Positions 35,008 through 46,439 of a stretch of 64,000 nucleotides of DNA are shown here, piece after piece. Numbering within the stretch: position 1 is the stretch's first letter; every line of letters begins with the position of its first letter. The notes under the pieces are model-generated. The model made no database searches, was not told the DNA's origin, and saw only the letters and a program-made list of their open reading frames with translations. A program made the translations under genes and the position numbers. The stretch is from Laccaria trichodermophora (taxonomy: Eukaryota > Basidiomycota > Agaricomycetes > Agaricales > Hydnangiaceae). Location: positions 893,862 through 957,861 of the forward strand of contig JACTVC010000015.1 of NCBI GenBank assembly GCA_018417955.1. Direction: 5' to 3'.

Positions 35008-36241
35008 ATGGCTCTCTTCCCTGAAGAACAACTCGACTCTCCCCTGGGCTACTTCCCCGCTCACCCAGGCCAAACGCTCAAAGACGGCACATGGACAATA
35101 ACCCGCAAGCTCGGGTGGGGTTCGCGATCATCCACCTGGCTCGTCATCGACAAGGAAGATCGACACCGCGCTCTGAAAATATTGACCGCCGCCGCAACCG
35201 CCGCCCCAAAATGAACGTTATTTCGTCCTCGAGGCTATGAAAGCCACAGATGATGTACCCCAGCTGCTTGAGGCGTTCGAGGAAAAGGATGAATGGGGGA
35301 GAAGGCACCTCTGTTTGTTGTTCAGGCTTCTTGGACCGTCTGTTGAGGATCTGAGGCAAGGGAACGCGTATCATGGGCAGAAACTACCTGTTCATATCGT
35401 TCAGAAGGTCATTGGTGATATTTCGGATCTTCTGGCCGATCTTGCTACTCAAAGCATCATCCATGGTGGTAATTCCAACTATTTCTTTCATTGAACATCC
35501 GAGTTGAATACATACTCCCGCTTTCAGCTGTAACACCCGACAACTTCCTCTTCTGGTCCGTCGAACGGGGCGTTGACGTCCGAAAAGCCCTCGGAAAGGT
35601 ACCAGCTGACAAGCCTGTCAAGACCCAAGGAAGCGATGGAGTTTCGTATCCCACTGTCAAGTCTCAGCCAATTCCGAACCACTATACATGGAAATCCGAT
35701 GCGGATGATATTGCCTATACGGAATTCCGTCTTGCCAATTTCGCACACGGTAATGCCTGTCTTTTGTAGTGGTTTCACGATCTTATTGCTAATAGCTCAT
35801 CATTAGCCCGCCAGACAACCGCCACAACCCTCGACACACCTCAAAACATCCAACCACCGGAAGCCCTCACAGGGGGTAAAATCGATTTCAGCTCTGACAT
35901 CTGGGCACTCGGATGTACAGTAAGTTTAATCATCATCCCCACCCACGCTCATCGATGATGCTTGCTTGATTGACCAGACATACCTCCTCCTCACCGGAAA
36001 GCCCCTTTTTGACGAATCATACGTCGCATCGCCCGTCAAAGTCGCACAAGAAACGCTTGGCAAGCTCGAAAGTCTCCTTACTGAAAGTGCGAACGTCGCA
36101 GAGAAAGATCTCGCCTCCACTGCAAAGTTCCTCAGGATGTGCCTTTCCGTCAAGGTTGCGAATAGGGCGACGGCACTCGAGTTGCTGGAAGGTGGTTGGA
36201 TTTGTAAGAGCGTGTGTGCTTGTGGGTGGCGCGGTTTCTAG
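35008..36241 (+). pseudogene. SRPK-like pseudokinase, frameshifted
   Basis: The start MALFPEEQ leads to the SRPK-like lead-in GYFPAHPG and the glycine loop RKLGWGSRSST with the ATP lysine in RALKI. A stop follows AAPK at about 35211. The adjacent frame continues at once as NERYFVLEAMK, so a single-base frameshift breaks the gene there. Later exons encode the catalytic-loop region as IIHG-AVTPDNFLF and the DFG region as LANFAHA. Thus both catalytic Asp residues are replaced (H-G-D to H-G-A; D-F-G to N-F-A). The DIWALGCT segment and C-lobe follow. Loss of both acids means no normal phosphotransfer even if the frame were whole. Many mushrooms carry expanded families of such kinases. Confidence 0.7.
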
Positions 36242-36259
36242 TCCATCTTCCATCCGATA

Positions 36260-36720
36260 AATGCATAGTAGCTATTTGTGAATTACATGTATCAAATGAT
36301 GTGTAAAGCATGATTCCGAGAACACCTGTTTCTCGGTCTGAAAGGCAGCGCATAAATTTCGTTTTGGATGGTGCCCGAAAAATGGTATCAACTGTGTGAA
36401 ATCCAACAACTTGCTTCAAATGAATGGATCGTACGCTGCAGCAAAGCCCAAATTTATGCCGCGTCAACCTGGCTTGAACGAGCCAAGCCATTTTGCGCGC
36501 ATTCAGCGAGTATACGTTTGGCTGAGAGAGCATGCCCAAACAACGCGTAAATAAACCAACTTGAATCCTCTCCTCGAATACATTTTCCATTCGATGTAGC
36601 TCTTTTTGTGACCTGAAAAGCAAGGGATAAAATGCGTAGTAGCTTTTTGTGAATTACCATGACAAGATGACGCATGAAGTATGCTTCCGGTGGCCTGTCT
36701 CGTGTATTGACTCCTGGTGA
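36260..36720. repeat. Diverged tandem duplication downstream of the pseudokinase
   Basis: The segment from about 36260 (ATGCATAGTAGCTATTTGTG) recurs from about 36625 (ATGCGTAGTAGCTTTTTGTG) with aligned downstream sequence ending in CCTGT.TCTCG. This suggests a 365-bp offset duplication. Confidence 0.6.
36514..36557. repeat. 44-bp dispersed direct repeat, copy 2
   Basis: See 34563-34606. This copy lies downstream of the pseudokinase, so the pair brackets that gene. Confidence 0.8.
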
Positions 36721-36948
36721 ACACCTTCCAGTGCTAGATCTAGGACACCTGTCCTTCCGCCCTTCATCTGAAAAGCATTGAATATATTGCGCACAATTTT
36801 GGGTGATTTTCAATGTCACAATGGTGCTGGAAAAATGGTATTTTGGCTCTCGCTCATTCAAAATGAGAAAGAAATAGCGTAAAAATCAGGGAAAAAAGGT
36901 ACTCACCTTAGAATGAAGGTAGAAAAACGTCTGGAAGCGTCCTAAAAA

Positions 36949-37034
36949 GGCCTGAATCCGGGATTGAACCGGAGACCTCCTGCATCCGATTTATCGGACC
37001 CAAAGCAGGAATCATACCACTAGACCATTCAGGC
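36949..37034 (-). tRNA. tRNA-Pro (anticodon UGG) with 14-nt intron
   Basis: The acceptor stem GCCTGAA/TTCAGGC pairs fully, with discriminator C. The D-arm GTCTAGTGGTATGAT is that of eukaryotic tRNA-Pro. The anticodon loop reads TTTGGG, with TGG as anticodon. A 14-nt intron that is itself a hairpin (TCCGAT-AA-ATCGGA) follows position 37. The T-arm is CCGGTTCAATCCCGG. A T5 run (minus strand, 36943-36948) is the Pol III terminator. Without the intron it is 72 nt. Confidence 0.95.
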
Positions 37035-37747
37035 GATATGAAATCAGGCCACAGCCTCAACTTAGTAGCCGATCATCCGTGCGGCAGCAATTACAATCTG
37101 CTCGTCACTTGAAGTTATTCCTGTAAAAAAGAGACATCATAGCTGATATAGTGGATGAGAAAAATACGGTTGTAGGTTGGATTCGTGTTCTTTTTTTCGG
37201 CTTGAGACCAGGGAGGTTATCCACTCTCCTATTTTTAGATCATAACTGTTTTCGTTCTCCCCTCGGCCAACTGGTATTCTTCAGTGTTTCACCTAGAAAG
37301 GGCTAATCCAGTCGTCCTCAACTCGGTTTATTGAGCTCGGAGTGTTTTCCTCTGACTGGTAGGAGAGGACTCGGTGAGAATTTCGGGCGAATGGCTCTTA
37401 TAAGTGGCAAATGAAGTATTTCCATACTCTAGGTTTTAGAATGAACGCTCCGCGGCCTCAAGGCTTGGACGCACTCTCTCTTAAAGTCGTAAAAATGCTC
37501 TGGGTTCACTTATAATTTATTTCCGTTGCCCTATCTTTCCGTCATCCAAATACGACGAAGTCCCAAATGGCAAACAATCAAAAACAACTTACAAATGTCT
37601 CCTTTCTTGAATGGATCATCTCGACGAAAGATCACCTCTTCATGCTTTCTCCCAGCTTACCTCTTGCACCTGCGAATTGAAAGAAGGCATCTTTTTGTAA
37701 GCTAAACTGGCTGCTCAAAATTCCAAACCTGCTCCCTGCGTACAATC
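37035..37747. other. Intergenic region
   Basis: Upstream of the unknown gene at 37748; no feature recognised apart from AT-rich promoter-like sequence. Confidence 0.45.
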
Positions 37748-38901
37748 ATGTCTCAGCCACGCTCAGGCCACGATGCTCCGAGCAAAATGTTCGCTGCTCT
37801 ATGTCAAAAATTCCCAAAAATTCCTGGGAAATTGGTCATATCCATAGTCTTCCATGATTTTGCTGCCATGGACCTCTACACTCTACCTTTGCAGTTTGGT
37901 GATATCAGTGAGCGGACCACGCCTTTCAGATGCCCAGGTCCATCATATGATCAGGAGCATGCATCAGCAGCAGTGGCATGGTCACGAGAACCCAACCTGG
38001 TCTTCCGCCATCTCTGCACCTACTTTTCAATTCTGTCTGCTCATTTCATTGGTCAGCCAGACCTTTCCCTTGCCTTTTTCCGATATCTGGATCATCTGAA
38101 ACACCTATCTGTGGTGCACGAGTGGACACCGGTTCACAGATATCATGTGGAATTCTTTAATAATCGTGTCACTGAGATGCGTCATGGTGACTTTTCAAAC
38201 TGGGCCGTTCCAGAAGCTAGGCTCTTAAAAAAATATGGCTTTGAGCCTGAGCTCTTTTTACCGGAGCCAAATCAATATGCTACCAACAAGATATTTTACA
38301 ATGGCAAGCTTTGGCGGTTGGAGAAAGACCCAACCCGTGGTAAGATCAGGTGAGTTACTACTGCTGATTACGGTTTACTCTTGGCTGCGATTAATGTCAA
38401 TTCTCAGCTTTATACTTCGGCGAACTCGGGATCCCTTTGCTGCTGAACCACAGTACGTTGCGCAGATCAAGCTCACAACGAATCACCTTAATATGCGCAA
38501 ATTGCCATTTGGAAAACCTGGTGAAATTTTTGATGTAATCAAGACCTGCCAATAAAAAATGTCATCATCTCATTCTTTCCCCTCATGTTTAGGCAGTGGA
38601 CCTGGATCAACCTGGAAATCATCGCTTCTATGAAATTCTCAGTTTGACTCAAATTATAGAGCACCTATGCTATGAGGGTGGGGATCTTCCTTTTCTGACT
38701 GTTGTTGGTAAGACTTCCAGCCGACCATTGCCTATTAAATAATGTCGTGGTTTTGTTCCAGAGTGGTCAGATGGTTGGCGAGCATGGAATGTTCTCCAGC
38801 ATGCCAAGCGTGTAGCAGAGAAAGCACAGCGTCGTGCACAGAGCACAGAGAATAGCACATTTCAAATCCTTGCTCCCTTGGGCGGTGACCTCTCGTGGTG
38901 A
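37748..38901 (+). CDS. Unknown spliced protein of a mushroom-type family
   Basis: Exon 1 (37748 to about 38349) encodes MSQPRSGHDAPSKMFAALC onward, including RYLDHLKHLSVVHEW and RYHVEFFNNRVTEMRHGDF. A GTGAGT intron leads to SFILRRTRDPFAAEPQY and ends near GEIFD. Two more exons encode HRFYEILSLTQIIEHL and EWSDGWRAWNVLQHAKR, to the TGA at 38899-38901. Junctions keep phase; total about 335 residues. The WTPVHRYHVEFFNNRV...GDFSNW region resembles regions I associate with gag-like or transposon-linked proteins of Agaricomycetes, but I cannot name the family. No catalytic motif is seen. Confidence 0.55.
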
Positions 38902-39152
38902 CGGTAAAGGAACCTAGCTTATTATCTAAAAATACACTTTTTCGGAGCTTCAGGATTTGTCAATATCAAAGTATTGGCCACATACTAGCGACAACTCCCA
39001 ACATCCCCACTTGCATCAACGCCCGAAACACCCCCTGCATCTCTTCCCCTGCTCAGCATTACATGCATCCCTTCCCCGGCCTCCCTATCCCGGAGCTTCC
39101 TCACCTTCCCCGGCGGATTTCTGAAGCCAGGACCGGGGATCTGTCGGCTGGT

Positions 39153-39446
39153 TCACGTTACGCCACCCACCCCCCAATTTCGTCGCTGCGGAGTTGTTGG
39201 TTTGGTGGTCGAGACTGCCATGCCAGTAGACTTCCATGCCATGGCATCCTTGATGGCTGTGACGGTGAGAATGAATGTGAGGGGAAGAACATAAATAGAG
39301 CCTGCTGCTGCACCAAAACAGTAAATACTGCGATTGACGGTTAGCAAACTAGGTCCAAGTGCATTGTAGAATGACCAAAGACCAGAAGAAAAGATTAGCA
39401 ACTCGTCGAAAGAATAGATGCGAAAATTGTGTGCTTTCGAATACAA
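39153..39446 (-). pseudogene. Fragment of a P4-type (phospholipid-translocating) ATPase
   Basis: A 98-codon frame contains GSIYVLPLTFILTVTAIKDAM, matching the conserved PL-x2-VL-x-VTAIKD segment that ends the second transmembrane helix of flippases. The usual continuation (actuator domain, DKTGT phosphorylation site) is not found on either side. It is therefore a stranded fragment of about 60 recognisable residues. Confidence 0.5.
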
Positions 39447-40321
39447 TTTTAGCGATATTCACAAAGAAGAGCAATGATACGCACTCACTCTTTCATAGAT
39501 AACAAATCATAGAGTCGCCATGAGGATCCACTGACGTACACTGTTGGTACAAAGTTCAGGCGCAGTTGGCGGAGTAGTCGTCGCAGGCTCTAGATTCTTG
39601 TCATGTCCATTGTCGACCAACAAAGAACCATCCGAAAACGTAGCTTTGCGTCGATGGCATTGTCACTTTCCTCAACATCGTCGTCGAGCTCGTCGGGGGT
39701 GATGGCGAGTATTTCTATATTAGGGAGGCAGACAGCTTTTCAAGTTCCATATAAGGAAATACACGATCGACCCACCTCAAGACTCCGGTCTCCAAACACG
39801 CTCATGACCCGTTGTCCATCCGATACCGTGACTCGCACACTGATCACCTTGATACGTCCTTTCTGCTGAAAGGGCTCTATATCTCCTGATAGCAATCATG
39901 AATTGGTGCCTCCTCTGGGCCTTCTGCGGCTTTAAATTTCTTTCACACATCAGCAAAAATGAAAAACAAAACACTCGATAACTTGACATAAGTTTCTGGC
40001 TTTTCATAAACCTTTCCAAAGTCAAGAAGTTGGATTTTCAGCTATGCCCATCTTATGGTAGCTGCAGCAGGTCCTACAGACCATAGCGGGACTGTATACA
40101 TACCTACTTGGCGAAGTTTGGTGAGTGCCTACAATGTGACACGATATCTGATCAAACCCAAGTTCAATCTAGCGGTTCTGGCCCATTTCATGTGGTGAAT
40201 CTTTGATTCAAACCTAGTGATATCTGGTCTAATCTTTCACCTATTGCGGTAAGACCAAAGAAGATAAGTACCAGCCACTGGCACGAGACTCGTCTTCACC
40301 TTCTTCCACGCCCAGTTCTAC
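39447..40321. other. Intergenic region
   Basis: Upstream of the sedolisin gene. Minus-strand open frames here do not extend the ATPase fragment convincingly. Confidence 0.4.
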
Positions 40322-42358
40322 ATGTCTAGCATTCCCCACGGATTTAGGCGCCTTCAAGGCAGTGAACGACGTCCCTCTCCATCTGCGAAGGCGCTTGGCA
40401 TCGCTAATCCCAGCGAGTCTTTCACAGTCACGATCATTCTACGTCGCCGTCTAGATGGCGCGCCGCTGCCTGACCACGACTTTTTCCTGAATACTCCCCC
40501 TTCTCAACGCCAACGAATGTCGAGTTCAGAATTTGCCGTGTTATACGGCGCTTCCAACGAAGATATCGATAAAGTAACGAAATTCGTCACCGCTCACCAC
40601 CTCACTGCAATCGACACCCATGCAGCCCGGCGCACCGTCACTGTCTCTGGGACGGTTCAAAACATGGAATCCTTTTTTGCCACCAGGCTCGGGCGTTTCG
40701 AACACCAAATTGTTCGCAGCACCATCGACCAACCCACGTTGGAGACGTATCGCGGTCTAGATGGATTTATTCATATTCCTGAAGATCTCGAAGGGATCAT
40801 CGTTGGCGTGTTTGGTCTCGATAATAGGACCGTCACCAGGCGCAACCGCTCCGATGACGATGATTCTTCTGACACATTTACAACTCTCACTGTCCCACAA
40901 GTTACATCCCTCTATGATTTCCCCGATCAGGATGCCTCCGGGCAGACCATCGCCATCTTTTCTGATTCCGGCTACCATCCGAAGGACGTCAAAAAATATT
41001 TCACTGAGTTGGGCCTTGACGCACCGACGGTCCAGGACATAGACATCGATGACGCGACAAATACCGTGACGTCTGATACTACCCCCGAGACCACAATGGA
41101 TATTTGCGTCTCAGCCAGCGCAGCACCCGGTGCTTCTGTGGCTGTATATTTTACTCCAGCCACGGAGCAAGGATGGGTTGACCTGATCAAGAGAGTTGCA
41201 CACCCAAAATCCGGTGACCCCGTCTGTTCGGTTCTATCCTCCAGCTATTACTTCTATGACGGCGATGACTATGAAGCAAACTCACATTTCATGCATGCGG
41301 TTTCTTCAGCCTTTCTTGACGCGGCACTGCAGGGCGTGACAGTGTGCGTCGCATCGGGCGATCGAGGAAGCTATTCCAAAATCACAGACGGCAAGGTTCA
41401 TGTGCAGTACCCTGCCAGCGACCCCTGGGTCCTGACAGTCGGCGGCACGGCGATTGCAAACTATGATGGTTCGTCTTGCGACGAATACGTTTGGAATCAC
41501 AACAAGGGTGCAACTGGAGGTGGTGTCAGCGGATACTTCCCTTTGCCCTCCTACCAATGTTCTGCAACCGTTCCAGTCTCCCTGAATGATCAGTCCAAGG
41601 GGCGCGGTGTTCCTGACGTTGCTGCTAACTCGGATAAGAGGAGTGGCTACACAATCCCTTTTAACGGTGATGACAAGACGGGTGGAGGTACGAGTGCGGC
41701 TGCGCCGTTGTGGGCCGGCCTCATTGCGAGAATCAATGCGGCGATGGGGGAGAATATCGGATATATAAACCCTGCTTTGTATGCATTGGGTTCAAGTGTT
41801 TTCAACAATATCGATGGGTCGAAAGGTCCCACTAATAACAAGGTCGACGGTTACAGCGCTCCTGGGTATCCCGCGAATTCTGGATGGGACGCTTGTACTG
41901 GTTGGGGTAGCCCCAAAGGCACCGCATTACTCAACGGCCTAATCCAAATCTTCACCAAGAGATGCACAATCGTGCCCCAAATCCAGTCCTATGCGTCGAA
42001 ATTCTCTGTTCAGGTGGATGGCTTTCGGCCAGCCGATTTTGGAATTGGGTACGGTCCACACGGCGTCGGGTCCATTGTTCGTCCGCGTATAATCCTTTCT
42101 TCCTCTTGGTTCGGAGTCAGCTATGTGCTCGAAGAACTTGATGTTCAATATATCACTCTTCCCCCGACTCCACAACGGTTTACGTGGGTGTATTGGCTCA
42201 CCTACACGTCCACGATCATGGATCGCCAAGTTGGCCCAATAGTGGTTCAAATCACTGCCACCGTAACGAGTTTGGAGGGAGAGTCTGTCAGCAGCCAAGC
42301 TTGCTTGCGGCTTAAGGTGGATCAGCTCAGTAACAAGCCCCATACCGTTGGCTTTTAG
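40322..42358 (+). CDS. Sedolisin (S53, kumamolisin-like) serine peptidase, intronless
   Basis: 678 residues in one exon. The pro-domain (about 1-180) is followed by the catalytic domain. The acidic pair of the triad lies in ETTMD (about 255-260). The oxyanion Asp is in SGDRGS (about 347). The nucleophile Ser is in GGGTSAAAPLWAG (about 458). A calcium-site-type segment SGWDACTGWGSP lies near 520. No signal peptide is visible, unlike fungal tripeptidyl-peptidases, so it may act inside the cell. About 125 residues after the peptidase domain form a beta-rich extension I do not recognise. The lack of introns in an intron-dense neighbourhood, and the kumamolisin character, hint at transfer from bacteria or retroposition. 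Confidence 0.85.
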   Translation: MSSIPHGFRRLQGSERRPSPSAKALGIANPSESFTVTIILRRRLDGAPLPDHDFFLNTPPSQRQRMSSSEFAVLYGASNEDIDKVTKFVTAHHLTAIDTHAARRTVTVSGTVQNMESFFATRLGRFEHQIVRSTIDQPTLETYRGLDGFIHIPEDLEGIIVGVFGLDNRTVTRRNRSDDDDSSDTFTTLTVPQVTSLYDFPDQDASGQTIAIFSDSGYHPKDVKKYFTELGLDAPTVQDIDIDDATNTVTSDTTPETTMDICVSASAAPGASVAVYFTPATEQGWVDLIKRVAHPKSGDPVCSVLSSSYYFYDGDDYEANSHFMHAVSSAFLDAALQGVTVCVASGDRGSYSKITDGKVHVQYPASDPWVLTVGGTAIANYDGSSCDEYVWNHNKGATGGGVSGYFPLPSYQCSATVPVSLNDQSKGRGVPDVAANSDKRSGYTIPFNGDDKTGGGTSAAAPLWAGLIARINAAMGENIGYINPALYALGSSVFNNIDGSKGPTNNKVDGYSAPGYPANSGWDACTGWGSPKGTALLNGLIQIFTKRCTIVPQIQSYASKFSVQVDGFRPADFGIGYGPHGVGSIVRPRIILSSSWFGVSYVLEELDVQYITLPPTPQRFTWVYWLTYTSTIMDRQVGPIVVQITATVTSLEGESVSSQACLRLKVDQLSNKPHTVGF

Positions 42359-42846
42359 ATATCACCTGCCATATCATATGTTACGAAATCCCAGCTCTTA
42401 CCATATTCTTCCTTACGGTTTTCCTGTACCAATAGTTCACTATAGCACAGCGTGCTTGAAAATTTGATTGGAGACACAGCGGGAGGACAATATGGAGCAT
42501 AGGAGCGTTCTCTCAGTCATTGCGTCGCCTGCAAAATATTGGCAAAAGTTGGTAATGCTACAACGCCAGGGCCTGGACCTATAAGTATACCAATAGGATC
42601 AGGATTCAGAATGCGTCGGTTTTTCTGTAATGGTATGCCAAGACGAAGTCGTGTGGGATTGAGAAAAACACACAATGCGAACCTTCCGTTGTCTACCTAC
42701 AGTAATAACAACGATTTTGGCCATCTGACCCATACATTTCATCCTAACAAAAGAAACCAGATCTACAAAGCTGGTCAGAGAAGCGGTGATAGGAATAAAT
42801 TGCGGCTGAATACCTCTATACCACCGAGGGCAACCAGCAAACGTAT
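42359..42846. other. Tail-to-tail intergenic region
   Basis: Shared 3' region of the sedolisin and mitochondrial carrier genes. The plus-strand open frame here is antisense to carrier exons. Confidence 0.5.
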
Positions 42847-44359
42847 CTACACTCCCGTAACCGTCTCCAAGTATTCTATAACAAAAGATTCAACCATGGG
42901 CACTCCCATCCCGAGAAACCAAGAAACCCACCTCGTGTCAACTCAAACGCAGCAAAAGTGCTCGCAGCCGCAGGTATACTAATCAAACACACAGTTCATT
43001 CAACTTTCAGATTAGCCAAAAGTGAAAGAGAGAACGTGCCTTCGTAGAACTGTCATCACCCGACATCCATCAGTACACAATCACACCGCGGGAATACAAA
43101 AGAAAAACGTACGAGATGGTGACAATCCACGGAAAAGCCCAGCACTACAATTAAAAGGACCCATTAGCCAACATAAAAGGACAGAACCCAAGGCGCTCAC
43201 AATCCTGACTCAGCCACTATAGTCTTGACCTCTCTAGCTATGTACTGTACCGGCGTCCCAGTGGGTGGCGTCGCGCGAAGCTGGACACGGGATTTGATAA
43301 CGTCTGTACCCCAATCCCATGAGCATGGTGATGACGAAGCGTTGAGCGTTGAGGGGGGACATTCATCACCCACCTAACGGATAACACGAAAGCCAATACG
43401 CGATCCCGCCCGTGGACCCACTGGCCAGGAGGGCCCACACTGGCAGGTCACTCCCATATGTCTCGCCGAATTTCCGTTTCGAAAACTCAAAGGCGGTGTA
43501 AAACCTATTGCAAGGATAACTTGTTCGTCATGCCTTCTTTCTTTTACTGAGCGGTGGAAGACGTACCCTGCGTATGCTGGAATCTCTCTAGCCACCGTCA
43601 CCTACAGTAAAAGCACCTGAGTATTGAGAAAGTGGTGGAGGAGACAAAAACACGCACCCAATACCCCCTCATCACACCCTTCCTAAACCCCCACTCTCTC
43701 CACATATCCCTAGCCACAACCCTCAGCCTCTTATCCGTGTTGGCGCCGTATTGGCCTTGCATTCGGACCTTGAACATCTCCACTACACACACCATATTAG
43801 CACATAGGTTCTCGAGGGGGAAGGGGTAAGAGCCGAACCTGGACTCGCGAGAATGGCATTCGCAGCTCCGGCCATAGCGCCCGCCACAGCTATTTCTTTC
43901 AAAGATAAAGGGTACGGCGAGATTATCCGTTTGGAGATGCCGTAGGAGGCGAAGAGGAGGGAGTTGACGCCTGCGATTCCGAGGAGGGGGCTGGCCATGC
44001 CTAAATGCGGTCTTCTTAGTGCGGGTGCATTGAGTTATTGTGACAAGGGAGATTACCCTTGTACAAAGCGAAGAAACCCTCTTTCCGTATTGTCTGTGTG
44101 AATACGTCCATAGGTCCTTTCTATCAGACGAGTATTGAGTAGGGGAGTTTCTTGCTGTGAGATAGAGACACTCACAAACATACCCTCTATCCAACTATAT
44201 CAGAAGAAACACAAGTCGTAAGAGACGGAAACACTCACTGGGAGCGACCTGAGCACGCGTCTTGATAGTGTCCAGCGGCTGCCCAACAAGCACTTGAGCA
44301 GCACCACCAACACTCCCCGCAATAAGCTCGTTAACCGTCGCTTGCGTGTTTTTGTTCAT
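42847..44359 (-). CDS. Mitochondrial carrier, YMC1/ornithine-carnitine type
   Basis: Inner-membrane solute carrier with three repeats. The start MNKNTQATVNELIAG at 44359 leads to the first signature QPLDTIKTRAQ. An 11-nt micro-exon (44176-44186) encoding K-G-M-F follows, then IRKEGFFALYKG and MASPLLGIAGVNSLLF. The second signature is VEMFKVRMQG, preceded by ILASP. Then come VTVAREIPAYAGY and TAFEFSKRKFGETYG. The third signature spans an intron as CYPL-DVIKSRVQL. The end GLFRGLSPS-LLRSIPAAASTFAAFELTR-EYLETVTGV is spread over short exons to the TAG 42847-42849. One late donor appears to be GC (AG|GCACGT). It closely resembles the basidiomycete YMC1-like group; the transported compound (amino acid or acyl-carnitine type) is not decided by sequence alone. 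Confidence 0.88.
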
Positions 44360-44486
44360 TCTGAGCCGTCTGTGGTTGAAAGGGAGACGCGGAGGCCCGC
44401 CTTGGCAGCAGTGGCGGTCATTGCGAACGTTGACGCGATTCACTCAATTATTTCTCACGCGACCCGAAATTCAAGCAAGCAAATAT

Positions 44487-45952
44487 CTACGACGTAGGTT
44501 TGCCAATCCTCATAGAGCCCTTTGACCCAGATGTAGGTACAGTCGGCAACTGTTTCCACCACTGCGTCTTTTCCTTTTCCTTACCAAGCGGCCCACGTCG
44601 AACAACCGTCGAAAGTCCCGAGCTGACGCCTTTCCTCCCTCCTCCGGGGTATTCCTGTGAATTCACTTTCTTTTTCTTTTTCTTCTCCTTCGCCGATGAG
44701 GGTTTGACAACCTCTCCCTTGTCGTTGCCTTCTTCCTCCTTTTCAGCATCATCGTCGTTCCGTTTTCGTTTCGTCCCAGCTGTAGCCATCGATCCGCCTT
44801 GCAAAGCTATTGGTTTATTTCCCTTCTCCCAGTCCTTTCGGTGAAGGCGATACACTGCCATCGTGGCTCTCGCATCTATAACCTGGGTAAGGTGAGGAGG
44901 GTCATCAGACCATCTGAGAGTAAGGATGTTAAAAAGGCAACGTACACTAGAATGTTCCCCCTCTTGAATCACAAGGTCCAGCTCCTGCTTGACGAGATTC
45001 CGTAGCGCTATCCGCTTCGACTTTGTCAGTCCACCTTTATACGCGTAGTATTGCGTGTCCCGGGTACTCGTCCATGGATGCGAGAGCAGGAGAGCCTGTA
45101 TTCCCCATATATAGATTAGCAAGAGATAGACAACCACACTGTCATACCATACCTTCAAATCATTATGCACCGCATGCCCAACCAATATCCGATCCTCAAG
45201 CAAATCTGCCACCTGCTTCTGCACCTCCTCAAACAGTTTCGCTGTCCACACCAACGTCAGCAACCCATCCATCCACCCACACAAACGCAGACTGACCATG
45301 TACCATATCCGTATCCCTAATCCCACTCCACTGCGTCCTATAATCCACCACCCTCTCCCGCTGACGCACAAAAACATCCAACATCTCCGCCCCGTAGAAA
45401 TTCACCAAACTCACGCGAGCAAGCGATGACTCGGCTCCTTCCAATCCTACACCGACCATCTCGCAATCTATCGCGAGGTATTTCCCTGGTCTAACGAACC
45501 CCACGGACGAATTCAGCTAACAGTGAACAGCAGACCAACTTAGACGCGGGGGATCACTCACAATCGTTGATTGGCATTATACTCCACCTTCCCATGCACC
45601 ATATCGCGTAACGCAGACACCGATTCCCCATTTTTGTTGATATCGGGGGACGAGCTTGCCACAGCGGAATCATCAAGCAAAACGCGCGAAGCCCACGACG
45701 TCTTCATAACAGGCTCCGGTGAACTCGAAAGCGATCTTCCCTTCGCATCCTCAAGTTTCCTCCTCTTTCTAGCGGTGCTTGCATCTCCAGACTTCAAGTT
45801 CTTTCCTCCGGATTTCTTGGCCTTCCCTAGTGTCTTTTTTTTTGAACTCGTCGATCGGTGATGGTACAAGGTGGGGAAGAGAAACGCACCTTTTGCAATG
45901 CGAGCCAGTTTGACGAGGGTATCGCCCCCGATGATTGGGGTTTTGAAGACAT
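44487..45952 (-). CDS. REX4: RNA exonuclease 4 (REX4, DEDDh)
   Basis: 3'-5' exonuclease of the DEDDh class acting in rRNA processing. The ATG at 45952 gives MSSKPQSSGAIPSSNWLALQ. A short intron leads to a basic Lys/Arg-rich linker. The catalytic domain starts GKYLAIDCEMVGVGLEG (D and E). It continues with ARVSLVNFYGAEMLD, GHAVHNDLKA (third Asp), LRNLVKQEL, and DARATMAVYRLHRKDWE (fourth Asp and the His). The C-terminus is a lysine-rich nucleolar-type tail. At least four introns interrupt it. It is intact, with its start facing away from the carrier. Confidence 0.87.
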
Positions 45953-46439
45953 GGTGGTAGAAGGGAGTACCACCGAAAAGTAACAACCACAGACAAAGTG
46001 CACCGCCTCTCAGAACACCTGCACCCACACCCTTCCCCCTCCTCCCCTAGACTCAGGCCTTCGTTCAGTTCTTAAAGGACATCCGCGCGGGCGTTGTTTT
46101 TAACTACAAGACCGCCGAAATTTGGAGAATGAGGGTACCATTGATGTGTCCCTCTTGCGCAGTGATGAATCAGTTAGTACTTGGATAATGTTGGTGGGGA
46201 AACCTTGACACCGGGAGTGAGAATGTGCATTCCTCTAAGTTTCCGTAAATACTACTGCATTTCCTGCAATTCAGACGTCCCATGTCACATCCATTTATGT
46301 TTTTGGCCCCATGCAAGCCCCGTGTCATGACTGCGGCGATAAACTTCAGGCCTCAGGCACGGACTGCGTAAATAGAGATTCGGATAGACTCCTATCACGA
46401 GTAAGTCAATTACTTATAGATAACGGACTGGGTCAGTGG

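Noticed and set aside
42539..42982. A 147-codon plus-strand frame
   Set aside because: It is antisense to the last carrier exons and has no features of its own.
43238..43260. Premature end of the mitochondrial carrier in its third repeat
   Set aside because: The TGA lies within an intron donor (GTGAGC). Later short exons supply GLFRGLSPS through EYLETVTGV, so the gene is complete to 42847.
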